A DNA stretch of 48,605 nucleotides from DTU078 sp002397345 (lineage in GTDB: Bacteria; Bacillota; Clostridia; Oscillospirales; CAG-272): positions 1 to 48,605 of the forward strand of contig CALLYE010000042.1 in the NCBI GenBank assembly GCA_937875545.1, given 5' to 3'. Of this stretch, positions 1 through 9,602 are shown in pieces. Below the pieces are notes generated by a model. It worked only from the letters and a program-made list of their open reading frames with translations, had not been told where the DNA came from and did not search any database. The first letter of the stretch is position 1. Each line of letters opens with the position of its first letter. The translations under genes and the position numbers were made by a program.

Positions 1-190
1 CTCTTAATCCGCAGTGTATCAAGTCGATCCCGCGATATATGCTGCACGAAGATATACCGTATTTATCGGCTATGATTGTATCAATATCGTCATATTCATC
101 GGGGGTTAAAATCCCCCGCGTGAGCATCCTTTTTGCCTGCAGCATCGCCGCGAGGTATGACTCCAGCCTGTCGCGGTAATCGTTATCCAT
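1..190 (-). CDS. SHOCT-like small phage protein, cut by the left window edge
   Basis: An open frame starts with ATG at 190 after a GGAG ribosome site and runs off the left edge, so at least 63 residues are visible. The protein begins MDNDYRDRLESYLAAMLQAK and continues with a helical segment containing GILTPDEYDDIDTIIADKYG. This resembles the short SHOCT-like proteins found after the lysis genes of clostridial prophages, commonly just before the recombinase genes. It follows the amidase gene by about 50 bases in the same direction and probably shares its transcript. The family assignment is from memory of such proteins and the function is unknown. Confidence 0.6.
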   Translation of the reverse strand, partial: MDNDYRDRLESYLAAMLQAKRMLTRGILTPDEYDDIDTIIADKYGISSCSIYRGIDLIHCGLR

Positions 191-241
191 GGTCTGCACA
201 CTCCTTTCCGGTAATGGCGACTGTTCCGGTGGACTACCTTG

Positions 242-946
242 CTATTCGCTGTATTTTATGAAAGCGTCCGCGAACCCCGCTGCTTTTACCTTGGTGAGCA
301 GGGCATCGGCGTTTGATTTGACCGAAAACGCGCCGAGTTGTACGCGATAATATTTTTTTGATATAGACATATTGTTCTCAAGCAGCGTGCCGATCTCGGA
401 GCGGAAGTCATCCATGCTTTTTCCGAACTTCGGCCACCAGTGAAGCACATCGCCGTGGTTGCTCGCGATACCGAGCCTATGCCCCTCCGCATGGCAGATG
501 ATATCCTTTTCGGATAGATTGTATTGCTTGCAGAGATGCGCGCATAATTCGGTCGCTTCCTTGTAAACGGCATAAAAATACGAGGCGTCGGTCAGACCGT
601 CCTCGCATATCTCAAAACTTATGTATAAATCGTTACCCGAGCCATTCGGCCCGTTTCCGCAGTGCCAGCCGCGTATATTCCACGGCAGCGTTTGATATGT
701 GGCGATGGAGCCGTCAGCGAGTTTTCCGATGAAAGCGTGAACGCAGACCTGCCGTCCGTCCGGTGTGAGTGTATTCCAGTGATTGCTGTACTGATTTTTA
801 CCCAGCAACCCGTCGTCGGGACCCACATAACGCTTGAGCCACGGATTGTTCGCGCCGGTCGAATGGCACATTATGCCTTTCGGCGTAATAATCCTACCGA
901 CTTTGTAGCACTCGTTATTGGTTAATATTAATTTTCGCAAATTCAT
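242..946 (-). CDS. N-acetylmuramoyl-L-alanine amidase (phage endolysin) with C-terminal SPOR-like domain
   Basis: This 234-residue protein is the probable endolysin, cutting the amide bond between muramic acid and the stem peptide of the cell wall. Residues 20 to 180 match the Amidase_2 fold: a histidine in GIMCHSTGANNP, GWHCGNGPNGSGND, then CHAEGHRLG and LHWWPKFGKSMDDFR, which supply zinc-binding and catalytic positions. The last 40 residues (YYRVQLGAFSVKSNADALL onward) look like a SPOR peptidoglycan-binding repeat. The ATG at 946 has a GAGGT ribosome site. No signal peptide is seen, so export depends on the nearby holin. It follows the BppU-like gene by 12 bases. Confidence 0.9.
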   Translation of the reverse strand: MNLRKLILTNNECYKVGRIITPKGIMCHSTGANNPWLKRYVGPDDGLLGKNQYSNHWNTLTPDGRQVCVHAFIGKLADGSIATYQTLPWNIRGWHCGNGPNGSGNDLYISFEICEDGLTDASYFYAVYKEATELCAHLCKQYNLSEKDIICHAEGHRLGIASNHGDVLHWWPKFGKSMDDFRSEIGTLLENNMSISKKYYRVQLGAFSVKSNADALLTKVKAAGFADAFIKYSE

Positions 947-957
947 TGTACTCTACC

Positions 958-2316
958 TCACAATCCGTCACAGTCTATAGTGGTAAGCTCGGCAGGATAT
1001 AAATGATACGTGAATTTCAAATCGCAAAAAGCGGACGACGATGTTCCGTCACTTCCCATGCGAATATATAACCCATAACCGGCTGGTATCCTTGCCTGAC
1101 GCATTTGGATATGGATGTGCAGGAATTCAGCAGCGGTGTTCGAGCCGATAGGCGTGCTCCGTTGTATATTTGTAAAAGTCTCCTCGTCGTTTGAGATATA
1201 GAAGTCCAGTTCTTTCTCGCTTGTATCCGATTGGCGGCAAAGGGTTATCAAGTGGCAGTCATAAGTTGCGGGGTAAAGCAGACCTCCCTGACCGCCTATG
1301 ACCACGCTGTCGATCGGTAATATCGTCTGCAAGGGCCCGCGTACGCTGTTAGCCCCACCCGAGCCGGTGGTGTTACCTGATAATATATATCTTGAAAATG
1401 ACGCACGAGTAAAGCTATTTATTGTAGCCGCCGCGGTAGAAGAGAGAGTTATCGGAGAGGTCGCGTTCTCCGCTTTTTCCAGTATGAATAAACTCTCACC
1501 CGCGGCAACGGTGGCATCGCCGATGGAAAACCTTTGACTCGTCCAATAAGCGGTACAATTTAAATTCGCTTCTATACCCGTTCCATATGCAATGTTCGTT
1601 TCATCTTCGATACCCCGTATTGCTTCGGCAAGAGCCTTGACCGTTTTACGAAGCGTTTCTTGGATTAGCACCTGAACCGTATTTGCGCCCGGAATGCCCA
1701 AGGATGCGACAAAGGTATATGTTACAGTATTGATTGTTACGGTGTTGCCTGTTATTATGTTTGTGAAAGTGATCGCTGCCCTTCGGCTCACCATATCCGG
1801 CGCTGTGGCGGTTTCTATCGGATGTAAATGATTCAAGAGAATGGCTGAGCGTTTATATAGTTTATCGCGCGTTTCTTCGAGCATATTGTACGTGAGATTG
1901 AGCAGTGCATAGGTGTCATTCACATCAATTGCGGCGAGTGCTGTCAGCACTTGATTCAACCATTCCTGCGCGGGAGGTTCCGGCGGCGATGTTCCGCCAT
2001 CCTCAAGTGCAGCTTCAATAATAGTAAGTACGCTGACGCTCTTGCCGACTACATCGCCGTGAACGACGCGGATTTCAAGCCGTCCGACACCGGCATCAAC
2101 GGTATCTGTTGAGCTTGGCGACCAGGTCAGAACCCCATCGGCGTATGTAGTGACTACAGGATAAGCTGTGCCATCCGGACGCTTGAATATGGCGTTTAAA
2201 GCGGCGCCGGGATATGCGTCGCCTAACAGGCTTGACACATCAAATTTTATATTACGGAAATGGTGCTCGCCGCGTCGTCCGATGAAAACTGTTGTAGCTT
2301 TAGTTATATCTATCAT
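958..2316 (-). CDS. BppU-like phage baseplate upper protein
   Basis: The 452-residue protein begins with a domain typical of BppU N-termini (about residues 1 to 105: FRNIKFDVSSLLGDAYPGA, then FKRPDGTAYPV), which in siphophages attaches receptor-binding tips to the baseplate. A linker rich in Pro and Glu (about 107 to 117) follows. The remaining 330 residues form an unrecognised Thr/Ser-rich, probably beta-structured region suited to a tip or fibre. It starts with an ATGA overlap with the holin stop, so the two are translationally coupled. Placement after the holin and before the endolysin is slightly unusual for a tail gene. The N-terminal call is fairly firm; host-receptor binding is inference. 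Confidence 0.7.
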   Translation of the reverse strand: MIDITKATTVFIGRRGEHHFRNIKFDVSSLLGDAYPGAALNAIFKRPDGTAYPVVTTYADGVLTWSPSSTDTVDAGVGRLEIRVVHGDVVGKSVSVLTIIEAALEDGGTSPPEPPAQEWLNQVLTALAAIDVNDTYALLNLTYNMLEETRDKLYKRSAILLNHLHPIETATAPDMVSRRAAITFTNIITGNTVTINTVTYTFVASLGIPGANTVQVLIQETLRKTVKALAEAIRGIEDETNIAYGTGIEANLNCTAYWTSQRFSIGDATVAAGESLFILEKAENATSPITLSSTAAATINSFTRASFSRYILSGNTTGSGGANSVRGPLQTILPIDSVVIGGQGGLLYPATYDCHLITLCRQSDTSEKELDFYISNDEETFTNIQRSTPIGSNTAAEFLHIHIQMRQARIPAGYGLYIRMGSDGTSSSAFCDLKFTYHLYPAELTTIDCDGL

Positions 2317-2726
2317 GGCTGGTCACCTCTATCGCGGTTATGCAGCTGCTCGAGGACATCTTTTAATTGTTGCGGTATCGGTAGCCCTGCGTATGAAGCA
2401 TTTTCGAGGATTGATACACCTTCATTACTCAAAAAGAAAAATATCACCGCCGTGCGAAGCGCGCTTCCGGAACCTATAACGTTTGTATCGAGGATGTTCG
2501 CTACTCCTACGAGAATAAAAATGAGCACCTTCTTGAAGATGCCCCGGAATCCTATCTCGCTGTTTAGTTTTTTATCGAGTACAGCGCAGATTATGCCTGT
2601 AATATAATCTAATATGACAAATATTAGCAGAGCGAATAATAGTCCATCGCAGCCGCCGACAAACCATCCGACCGCACCTCCGACAGCGGCAAGCGCCGCT
2701 TGAATCCAAGTCCATATTGTTTTCAA
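2313..2726 (-). CDS. Phage holin
   Basis: This 137-residue membrane protein is the likely holin that permeabilises the membrane for the endolysin. Hydrophobic segments lie near residues 8 to 25, 28 to 50, 66 to 85 and 86 to 100, and LLFALLIFVILDYITGI with a membrane-embedded Asp-Tyr is characteristic of the Phage_holin_4_1 (TcdE/Cph1-type) family. The charged C-terminus (QLHNRDRGDQP) is typical for holins. The start is TTG at 2726, placed by a strong GGGGG ribosome site. It overlaps the BppU-like gene by four bases. Confidence 0.9.
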   Translation of the reverse strand: MKTIWTWIQAALAAVGGAVGWFVGGCDGLLFALLIFVILDYITGIICAVLDKKLNSEIGFRGIFKKVLIFILVGVANILDTNVIGSGSALRTAVIFFFLSNEGVSILENASYAGLPIPQQLKDVLEQLHNRDRGDQP

Positions 2727-2760
2727 AATAATACCCCCTCGTATGATTTTCCTTCATTTA

Positions 2761-4773
2761 TTATATAACTTCCACCAGGTCATATAGCTGCCCCATTACA
2801 TCTGCTCTCGGTCTGCCGGTACCAAACGATAGCCAATTTATCGGCGGGATAGTGTTATTCTCAAAATCGTTGATAAAATCAACGATGCCCTCAACCGCCG
2901 CACGAATTTCTATAATATTATAACCCCAGTCACGGATTTGCGTTTTTCCCGATATAATATTACTTGACCATGTGATCGCTGAGATGGTATAATAATTTCT
3001 GATGTTATAAACCGCAGAACGTAAACCCAAAATATGATCCGCCTTTACTTTTGTTACATTTGCGGTTATCTCCTCGAACGGTGATGCAAGTACGGTAAAC
3101 GAACGTAAGACCTCCGGACTTAAAGTTTCAGTAGCGCTGTCATAACAGCGAATTATGATTGTATGGCTGCCATATGATAGCGCGGCACTTGTAAAAATAG
3201 TTTTCACATTATCGCCGAGTTCGCCGCTTGCAGAGAATAATTCTTCGTCATCCACGCTATTCAGCCATGCGCCGCTGTCTATTTTAACCTCGACGATTTG
3301 GCTCTGACCGTCCGGCTCGATTCCTGTAGTTATGAGAACGAACGGTGATACATTATATGTAATACCGCCATCTTTCGGAGCGCTTACTGTCGGCGCGGGA
3401 GTAATTCTTTTTCTGCGGACGTTATTATCAGAAACAGTCCAAGCGGAATAACCGTTCTCGCCGATAGTGCCGCGTGTGCGAACTTTGAATCGACGATAAT
3501 TCCCGCGCGGCACCGTTGGTGATACCGATAAGTTACCATGGGTTTCAGTCGTTTCAACGATGGTCAAAGCCGTCCATGCACCCCAGTTTGTGCCGTCAGT
3601 CGAATCGGCGTATTGGGTTTCGTAGGATACAATATCATTACCAACCCCGCCGGACGCGCCGCTCCATGAGAGGGTTACATTGCCCTCGGCAAGTGTGGCG
3701 CTTATTGTGCAAGAAGTCGACTCTCCACAGGCTGTAAGCGCACAAAATACACTGTTGCTTATCTCCTCGCTTGAGTATATATTGAACACGTCAATTGCCC
3801 ATACGCCGTATTGGAGATATATACCCGGCACATACAGCGGTGTTTCAACCCTGCTGCCGCCGGTCGCGGCGAGGTCGAATATCGCCATGACCACCCATGA
3901 TGACCATGCGGCGTTATCGGTCGATGTGCGCCGGGCGATCATGTACCCTTTGATAGTGCTTGTCGGGCTTGACGCTCCGCTCCAAGTGACGGTGATGGTT
4001 TCGTTTGTATACGAAGTCGGCGAAGCGGTCACCAACGTAGGTTGTACAGGCCATAAATTCCGCCGGACAGAGCTAGATGATATCGTATATCCGGAGTAAT
4101 ATGTTGCCCCTGCCGCTCCTCGAGTGCGGACACGAAAACGTCTGTAATACCCGCGAGTTGTAGATGGCGCAACGGTAACATTTCCGAATGTATCAGATGA
4201 TTCAACAACGGTTAACGCAATCCAACTGCCCCATGTGGAGTTGTTGCTCGATTCGCTGTACTGGATTTCGTAACCGGTGATGGCGTTGTTTATACCGCCG
4301 CTCGCCCCGCTCCAAGACAATGTGGCTTCGGTTTCTGCGACGGTCACATTAAGCGAACACGCCGATGGCGGCGAGCAAGCTGTAGTCAGCAGCGGCAAGC
4401 TTGTGACCGTATAAAATGCATTTGTAATAACGCCCGAAGTGGTCGAATACATGCCATCGGACGCGACACTAAAAATGACCGTCTGCGTCGCGCCGCCGGT
4501 AGTCGAAGGACAAGTTACCGACACCTCATTATTGTGCGTCTGTCCTCCGCTCCAGATAAACTGTGATTCCTTTATTCTGGTCTGCGAGGACGAACCGTTA
4601 ACCGTAATCGTACAGAGCAGAGCGTTTCCTACTATGAGGAAACCGGATGGGTCAAGATACGATGATATCGAGAAGTGATAGGTCATCTGAGAGTTGTTCG
4701 GACGTTCGGCGGTGTATGTGATTGTGTATGTTATGTCACCTGCATGTAATACCGCGCCGTTTATATCAGCCAT
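2761..4773 (-). CDS. Phage tail fibre/tip protein with fibronectin type III-like repeats
   Basis: The 670-residue protein has an N-terminal beta domain (about 1 to 130) followed by three fibronectin-III-like modules, near 137 to 235, 240 to 345 and 355 to 455. Modules one and three are clear paralogues: both carry LSWSGASGG, a central YE.QY motif, WG.W.ALT and RGYYRRF/RGNYRRF with RVRTRG/KVRTRG. A further beta domain (about 460 to 565) and a helical C-terminal part follow. Such modules occur in tail tips and fibres that contact host surface glycans. It lies between a baseplate protein and the holin. The precise structural role and receptor are not known. Confidence 0.7.
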   Translation of the reverse strand: MADINGAVLHAGDITYTITYTAERPNNSQMTYHFSISSYLDPSGFLIVGNALLCTITVNGSSSQTRIKESQFIWSGGQTHNNEVSVTCPSTTGGATQTVIFSVASDGMYSTTSGVITNAFYTVTSLPLLTTACSPPSACSLNVTVAETEATLSWSGASGGINNAITGYEIQYSESSNNSTWGSWIALTVVESSDTFGNVTVAPSTTRGYYRRFRVRTRGAAGATYYSGYTISSSSVRRNLWPVQPTLVTASPTSYTNETITVTWSGASSPTSTIKGYMIARRTSTDNAAWSSWVVMAIFDLAATGGSRVETPLYVPGIYLQYGVWAIDVFNIYSSEEISNSVFCALTACGESTSCTISATLAEGNVTLSWSGASGGVGNDIVSYETQYADSTDGTNWGAWTALTIVETTETHGNLSVSPTVPRGNYRRFKVRTRGTIGENGYSAWTVSDNNVRRKRITPAPTVSAPKDGGITYNVSPFVLITTGIEPDGQSQIVEVKIDSGAWLNSVDDEELFSASGELGDNVKTIFTSAALSYGSHTIIIRCYDSATETLSPEVLRSFTVLASPFEEITANVTKVKADHILGLRSAVYNIRNYYTISAITWSSNIISGKTQIRDWGYNIIEIRAAVEGIVDFINDFENNTIPPINWLSFGTGRPRADVMGQLYDLVEVI

Positions 4774-4786
4774 ATAATGTCACCAC

Positions 4787-5290
4787 CTACTCATACACAG
4801 CCGACACAAGCGAATTTACCAGCCCACAGAGCGCCGTATCAAGCCTTGTATCGGTAATATTATCGGCAATAACAACCGCCGAACCCTGCGGCACGAGGAT
4901 ATCGGCTATACCAAGCTCATATGTATCGGCAGTCCGAGTTAATGCAGGGACTACAGGTGACGGGACCGCCGAGCCTGTCAGCACCGCCAGTTTTATCTCG
5001 CGGTTAACCAAACTCCAACGTATAACCACACGGTCAATACGCGGGTTTATTCCGTCGGCGGTGGCGAGCGGCAAAGTCAGAGCCTCGGTGTTTTCATAGC
5101 TGTAACCGTTAATCCATGCCGAACCTGCCGCGACTTTGACCATCATTCCACTACCCGCGGTCACTTGCAGATTATTCGCGGTTGCGTAGAAAACACCGTT
5201 TGACGCCAGCTTGCCGAAATATGATGCGAAATCGGCTGCGTCATAAACGCGGTCGCCATCCGATGAATTAAAAAAGCTCGATTTCTCCAT
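4787..5290 (-). CDS. Small baseplate or receptor-binding protein
   Basis: The 167-residue protein starts at ATG 5290 behind an AAGGAGG site, overlapping the upstream stop in a TAATG arrangement. Its sequence (MEKSSFFNSSDGDRVYDAAD, then WINGYSYENTEALTLPL and RIDRVVIRWSLVNREIKL) is typical of the short proteins between the tail endopeptidase and tail fibre in Gram-positive siphophages, where a beta-rich domain attaches fibres or forms the upper baseplate. It lacks an enzymatic motif. The role is inferred from position and general sequence style. Confidence 0.65.
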   Translation of the reverse strand: MEKSSFFNSSDGDRVYDAADFASYFGKLASNGVFYATANNLQVTAGSGMMVKVAAGSAWINGYSYENTEALTLPLATADGINPRIDRVVIRWSLVNREIKLAVLTGSAVPSPVVPALTRTADTYELGIADILVPQGSAVVIADNITDTRLDTALCGLVNSLVSAVYE

Positions 5291-6330
5291 TACCCTAAAA
5301 CCTCCTTGAGTTTCTGTGGTAGTGTTAATATTCCTTTGCCGAACACGAAATCAAGGCTCTGACCGTCCGCGTCATAGGTTTCCTCGATTTCCGTAATACG
5401 CGTGTCAAGAATAACTCCCCACCTTATGGAAATCACCTTGACGGTTTGCCCTAAATCGAAATCGACTTTGTATCGCAAATTTCCGTGCGGATTAATAGCA
5501 GCGTCAAAAGATTGTGTCATAACACGCTCACTGAGCTTGGATTGACCACGGAATAAAAGTGCTGTGGTATAATCTCCGGAAAGATCCTCCGAGCGCAGGT
5601 CTTTTGCATCTACAAATATTTCACGCCTGTTTGCGCCTGCTCTGCTGCCGGTTGTTACAAATATCCGACTTGCTCCTTCGCCCTCACCGCCGATTAATGC
5701 TATATTGGAATAGTCCACGACGCTTTGGGTGAATATTTGCGAGGTTAGATTTTCATATTCCTCGGCGAAGACAGCTTGCGACTCTGCGCCTTCATACAGG
5801 CGCACTGTAAATGTTTTCGCCGTTGGGTCGAACACCGTTTTTACACCTACATCTGAAGCTTCACAAAGTCCTGTTACAGCGTCCATGAGGTTTCTGTAGG
5901 AAATCTGTGTGCTGACCGCATTGGTGATATTATCATTAATATAATGAAGGAAATCTATCTCCCGGTCAGCATTACTCGGATTCATGATGTGGTTTTGTAA
6001 TAATTGACCTACGCAATCAGATAACCCGCCGTTGAGCGTCTCTGTGCTCCATATGATTCTGCGAGATAAATATGAAGTGGCGAACCTCCCGCCGACTGCG
6101 ATAATCTCCCGCTCCTCCCGCGACATCTCCACATATTCGATGATTCCAGCTTCCTCGTCGCTGCCCGGCCATAGGATGTTGCCAATCATCAATAGCGCAA
6201 GGTTTTCATCGGTCGCGATTGCCTTAAGTTCAAACGAGCCGCAGCGGTTATATCGCCGCGTCCAACGGAGGTATTCGAAGGACTCCACCACGCCGGAGAG
6301 TTCAAGTGTGTTATTAAATATGTAAAACAT
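5290..6330 (-). CDS. Siphovirus tail endopeptidase-like protein (ReqiPepy6 Gp37-like)
   Basis: A 346-residue tail protein lies directly after the Dit gene, the slot held by the tail-associated lysin or Gp37-like tail hub protein in many siphophages. The N-terminus FYIFNNTLELSGVVESFEYL followed by WTRRYNRCGSFELKA is characteristic of the ReqiPepy6 Gp37-like family, which builds the tail hub. The ATG at 6330 is preferred over an upstream TTG because a GGGGA sequence lies at normal spacing. No catalytic peptidase motif is apparent, so enzymatic activity is uncertain. Confidence 0.75.
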   Translation of the reverse strand: MFYIFNNTLELSGVVESFEYLRWTRRYNRCGSFELKAIATDENLALLMIGNILWPGSDEEAGIIEYVEMSREEREIIAVGGRFATSYLSRRIIWSTETLNGGLSDCVGQLLQNHIMNPSNADREIDFLHYINDNITNAVSTQISYRNLMDAVTGLCEASDVGVKTVFDPTAKTFTVRLYEGAESQAVFAEEYENLTSQIFTQSVVDYSNIALIGGEGEGASRIFVTTGSRAGANRREIFVDAKDLRSEDLSGDYTTALLFRGQSKLSERVMTQSFDAAINPHGNLRYKVDFDLGQTVKVISIRWGVILDTRITEIEETYDADGQSLDFVFGKGILTLPQKLKEVLG

Positions 6331-6332
6331 AA

Positions 6333-7184
6333 TCAAATCCCCGTGAATTGCGGTTTGTGGTATAAGCTAACTTCCAAAAGCTTAATATTCACACTTGCGT
6401 CATACCTCAATGTGTTTCTCCCCGCCGCAAGTTGTAAAAACGTCGAGCCGATATCAAGCAGCGAAAATACATTTGTTTCAACACCGCCATTTATTTTGAT
6501 GACCCGCTTTCCCGCAAAATGGGTGTAGATACGAATTTCATCTCCCGCGTCCATCGTTGTGTTAATTTTTACATATTCGCCGGTGTCCAGATTAAGCAGT
6601 TCCGGATCTGTGACGCTGCCGAGCGCCTTGAACATAATCATACAGCCACACGGAACGTCGCCGATATTGTCAACCGTAATAATCTGGCTGGGTTGACGCA
6701 GACCGAATTCGATACCCTCGGGTGGTATTTCGAGCTCGAAATGGAACATCGGTATCCACAGGGCGAGTTCGTCGCGGACTTCCTCGAGCGTTTCAAAGAA
6801 AGGCGACGGACAGAGTAGGCTGATGAAAAAGTTCGGGCTACGTTCGCCGATTGATACGATAAATCCGGCTTCTTCAATAACGCAGGAGATACGTCGGTTA
6901 CGATAAATGATAACGCCGCGCTGTTTTGGCGTGAACACACGCAGGAATTGTCTGCGATAGTTGTAGGCTTCATCGATTGTACGCGCCATTATCGTTCCTT
7001 CGATTGTAATATTTCGCATATCGAGCGAAGACGAGATGAAAAAAGCACCGTCTTGCTCCGGCGCTTTGAATGTATTAATTGTCTGCTGTGTCCGTCCTAC
7101 GCCATCAATTTTGGACAGGAAGAACGGCTTTCGCTGCCGGAGGACAAGCTGCTCTCCGGATGTGTTTATATATGTTAGTTCCAT
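6333..7184 (-). CDS. Distal tail protein (Dit-like)
   Basis: The 283-residue protein fits the distal tail protein that joins the tail tube to the baseplate. The pattern is an early KPFFLSKIDGVG, a glycine/aspartate turn (EQDGAFF), IEGTIMARTIDEAYNYRRQF, then a C-terminal beta-sandwich with NIGDVPCGCMIMF. Its position after the tape measure and before the Gp37-like protein is the conserved Dit slot. The ATG at 7184 is chosen because GGGAGGAG precedes it by five bases; upstream in-frame starts have none. The gene ends just before the next start. Confidence 0.85.
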   Translation of the reverse strand: MELTYINTSGEQLVLRQRKPFFLSKIDGVGRTQQTINTFKAPEQDGAFFISSSLDMRNITIEGTIMARTIDEAYNYRRQFLRVFTPKQRGVIIYRNRRISCVIEEAGFIVSIGERSPNFFISLLCPSPFFETLEEVRDELALWIPMFHFELEIPPEGIEFGLRQPSQIITVDNIGDVPCGCMIMFKALGSVTDPELLNLDTGEYVKINTTMDAGDEIRIYTHFAGKRVIKINGGVETNVFSLLDIGSTFLQLAAGRNTLRYDASVNIKLLEVSLYHKPQFTGI

Positions 7185-7198
7185 AACCGCTCCTCCCA

Positions 7199-9349
7199 TC
7201 AAAGTTCGAGCGCAAGTTTACGGGATAAGTTACGCATTTCTCTAACAAGCTCCTTTTCAGACAGCGCTTTCGGCGACACAACCGATATATTTTGTGTTAT
7301 ACTCGAGCCACGGCTGCCGGGCGTACCGTTATAGTTCATATTAAAATCGGTAGGTATCGAATTTTGCATATCGCGGCTGACTCGTGCCATCGTGTCCTCG
7401 AATCCCGTGCCGATACCCGCTGCCATATCGCCGCCAAGCCCGGCGAACAATTCTGACGGTGACTGTATACCGAAGAAGTTTTTAATACGGTCAACTATAC
7501 TGCCGAAAAAGCCTGATATCTTGTCCCAAAGCCACTCTCCCGCGTCTGAGATACCCTGCCACAAGCCCTTGATGAGGTTGGTGCCGATTTCCGTGAATTT
7601 GTTTATGTAGCTGTTGAATGAATTTACCAGTCCGGTTATGATTTGCGGGACGGCTTTTACGATTTCTACGATGATAGCCGGTAGATTTGCGATTAGCGCC
7701 ACGAGCAGTTGGAAACCCGCGATAGTAAGCTGCGGACTTGCGTTAATCAGGAAGTCTACAATACCGTTGATAATAGCGGGTAATTCAGATATCAATTGTG
7801 GCAGCGCATTAAGTAGCCCCTGCGCCAAGCCGAGGATTAACTGTAACGCCGCGTCAAGTATCATCGGAAGGTTATCAACCAGACTTTTTACAATGGTAAT
7901 GACCGCGTCAACTGCCGCCGGTATCAACTGCGGCAACGCGTTACCGATACCCGTTACGAGTGCGGTCACCAGTTCTACTGCGGCGTTTATTAATAATGGA
8001 AGGTTTTCAATCAACGCGCCTACTATCGTCATCACCGCTTCCACAGCGGCGGGGATAAGTTGCGGAAGCAGACTTAAAAGTGTAGTTAGCACTTGCGAAA
8101 ACAACCCTGTTACTGTTTCAAGCAATACCGGGAGCAAATCGCCGATCGATTGCAAAATCGTACCAATATTATTTTGCACAGCCGAGACGATGTTTTCAAG
8201 CACAGGTACAATATTCGCGATGACCGCGCGGAAAGCGTCAACGAGGTTCTGTGTGAGGTTCGTCATATCCGATCCGGCGTTACCCAGACCTCCAGTGAAA
8301 GAGCCGAGCGCGGCTTGTAATAATCCAAGAGATCCGGTGACCGTTTCAGTTGATTCTTTTGCGAAGTTTCCTGCATATTGTGTTGTGTTCTCGAAAAACA
8401 TCTGCATGGCGACTTCGGCTTTTTCGGCTTGTGTAGCTGTTTTCCATGTGAAGTCAAGCCCTTTGGCGAGCGCGTAGGATTCGATGCTGGTGGCGTTCAT
8501 GGCGACGCCGAGGTTATCCATCATTGTGAAGTTGCCCTTTGCCGCTCCCGCCACACTGTCTAATGCCATCTGCATATCGATACCCATGACCGACGCCATA
8601 TCAGCCGCTCGTTGCATCGCCTGTTCGGTGAGCTCAAGGCTTTTCTGTTGCTCGATACCGCTACCTTGGAACAGTGCCCCCATTTTATTGGCAGTAGCGA
8701 GATAATCACTCTGCGACACACCAAGATTTTTATATGCTTCCTCGCCACTCTTTTGTATTGACGCAGCGTAAGCGCCGAACACGGCTTCAGAGCCGCCGAG
8801 GTTTTGCTCAAGCTCCCCGAACTGTTGTACGACATCCTTGCCGATTTTAATCGCCGCAGCCCCGGCAGCAACGGCGACAGCGCCCATAGCTACACCGATA
8901 CTTTTAAGAACACCGCCGAGCTTTTCAAATTTATTACCGGATTTTTCGGCTTCGTCGCCGGTTTCCTTGAGTTCGTCACCAAGATTATCGGCATCGACCG
9001 TTGACTCCTCAAGTTCACGCTCCATATTGTTGAGGTCCGCTTGTGCTTTATTAAGTTGGATCTGCCAGTTCTGAGTTCGGCGGTCGGTTTCGCCAAAAGA
9101 ATCGGAAGCATTATCAAGAGCAGATTTAAGCGTTTCTATTTTGGTTTTTTGAGCGTCGATTTCCTTATTTAATGTTGCGTTACGAGCTGTTACCGCTTGT
9201 AATGAATTGTCATTTTTATCAAACTGACTGGTAACGAGTTGCATCTCAGAGCCGAGAACTTTGAATGATTGGTTTATTTCTCGTAACGCGTCCTTGAACT
9301 GCCTTTCTCCTTCTATTCCCAATACGAGTCCGAATGAATCATTAGCCAT
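7199..9349 (-). CDS. Phage tail tape measure protein
   Basis: The 716-residue protein sets tail length and is ejected with the DNA. Residues 1 to 140 are a coiled coil (FKVLGSEMQLVTSQFDKN onward, rich in Lys, Glu and Asn). An Ala/Gly-rich hydrophobic stretch near 150 to 170 resembles a fusion peptide. A long region from about 350 to 620 repeats units such as LIPAAVEAVMTIVGALIENL and LIPAAVDAVITIVKSLVDNL, the hydrophobic helical repeats typical of tape measures. It follows the G/GT tail chaperone genes. The AAAGGAG site before ATG 9349 fixes the start. Confidence 0.95.
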   Translation of the reverse strand: MANDSFGLVLGIEGERQFKDALREINQSFKVLGSEMQLVTSQFDKNDNSLQAVTARNATLNKEIDAQKTKIETLKSALDNASDSFGETDRRTQNWQIQLNKAQADLNNMERELEESTVDADNLGDELKETGDEAEKSGNKFEKLGGVLKSIGVAMGAVAVAAGAAAIKIGKDVVQQFGELEQNLGGSEAVFGAYAASIQKSGEEAYKNLGVSQSDYLATANKMGALFQGSGIEQQKSLELTEQAMQRAADMASVMGIDMQMALDSVAGAAKGNFTMMDNLGVAMNATSIESYALAKGLDFTWKTATQAEKAEVAMQMFFENTTQYAGNFAKESTETVTGSLGLLQAALGSFTGGLGNAGSDMTNLTQNLVDAFRAVIANIVPVLENIVSAVQNNIGTILQSIGDLLPVLLETVTGLFSQVLTTLLSLLPQLIPAAVEAVMTIVGALIENLPLLINAAVELVTALVTGIGNALPQLIPAAVDAVITIVKSLVDNLPMILDAALQLILGLAQGLLNALPQLISELPAIINGIVDFLINASPQLTIAGFQLLVALIANLPAIIVEIVKAVPQIITGLVNSFNSYINKFTEIGTNLIKGLWQGISDAGEWLWDKISGFFGSIVDRIKNFFGIQSPSELFAGLGGDMAAGIGTGFEDTMARVSRDMQNSIPTDFNMNYNGTPGSRGSSITQNISVVSPKALSEKELVREMRNLSRKLALEL

Positions 9350-9384
9350 GCTGTGATATCAGCTCCTTTCATGGCAATAATACG

Positions 9385-9602
9385 TTATATTCCCCCAATA
9401 ATTTCATCAATAAAATGCTCCCGTTTCGGCTTCGCCATGCCAAGGAACTGCCGGTGGCATTCCCACAAATCCATCAGCAGTCCTATTGGCATGAGCCATG
9501 TTTCCTCCTCGGAGCGGTTCAGGTGGACTGTTCCGTAATACAAAAGTCGGATAAATAGCTCCGCGTCAGAGCACTGACGCTGTCTCTCTATCCGACCTCC
9601 GC
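9385..9602 (-). CDS. Tail assembly chaperone, T extension made by -1 frameshift
   Basis: This frame has no start codon of its own with a ribosome site. It is entered by a -1 slip at the A AAA AAC heptamer (9603 to 9609) within the last codons of the G-like gene. It encodes about 72 residues, including AELFIRLLYYGTVHLN and LMPIGLLMDLWECHRQFLG, and stops at 9385 just before the tape measure gene. The arrangement matches the G/GT chaperones of lambda-like and Gram-positive siphophages, where the extended form recruits tail tube subunits to the tape measure. Confidence 0.8.

Noticed and set aside
7614..8477. Long plus-strand frame of 287 codons
   Set aside because: It is antisense to the tape measure gene, whose hydrophobic repeats leave the opposite strand open. 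No ribosome site or recognisable domain.
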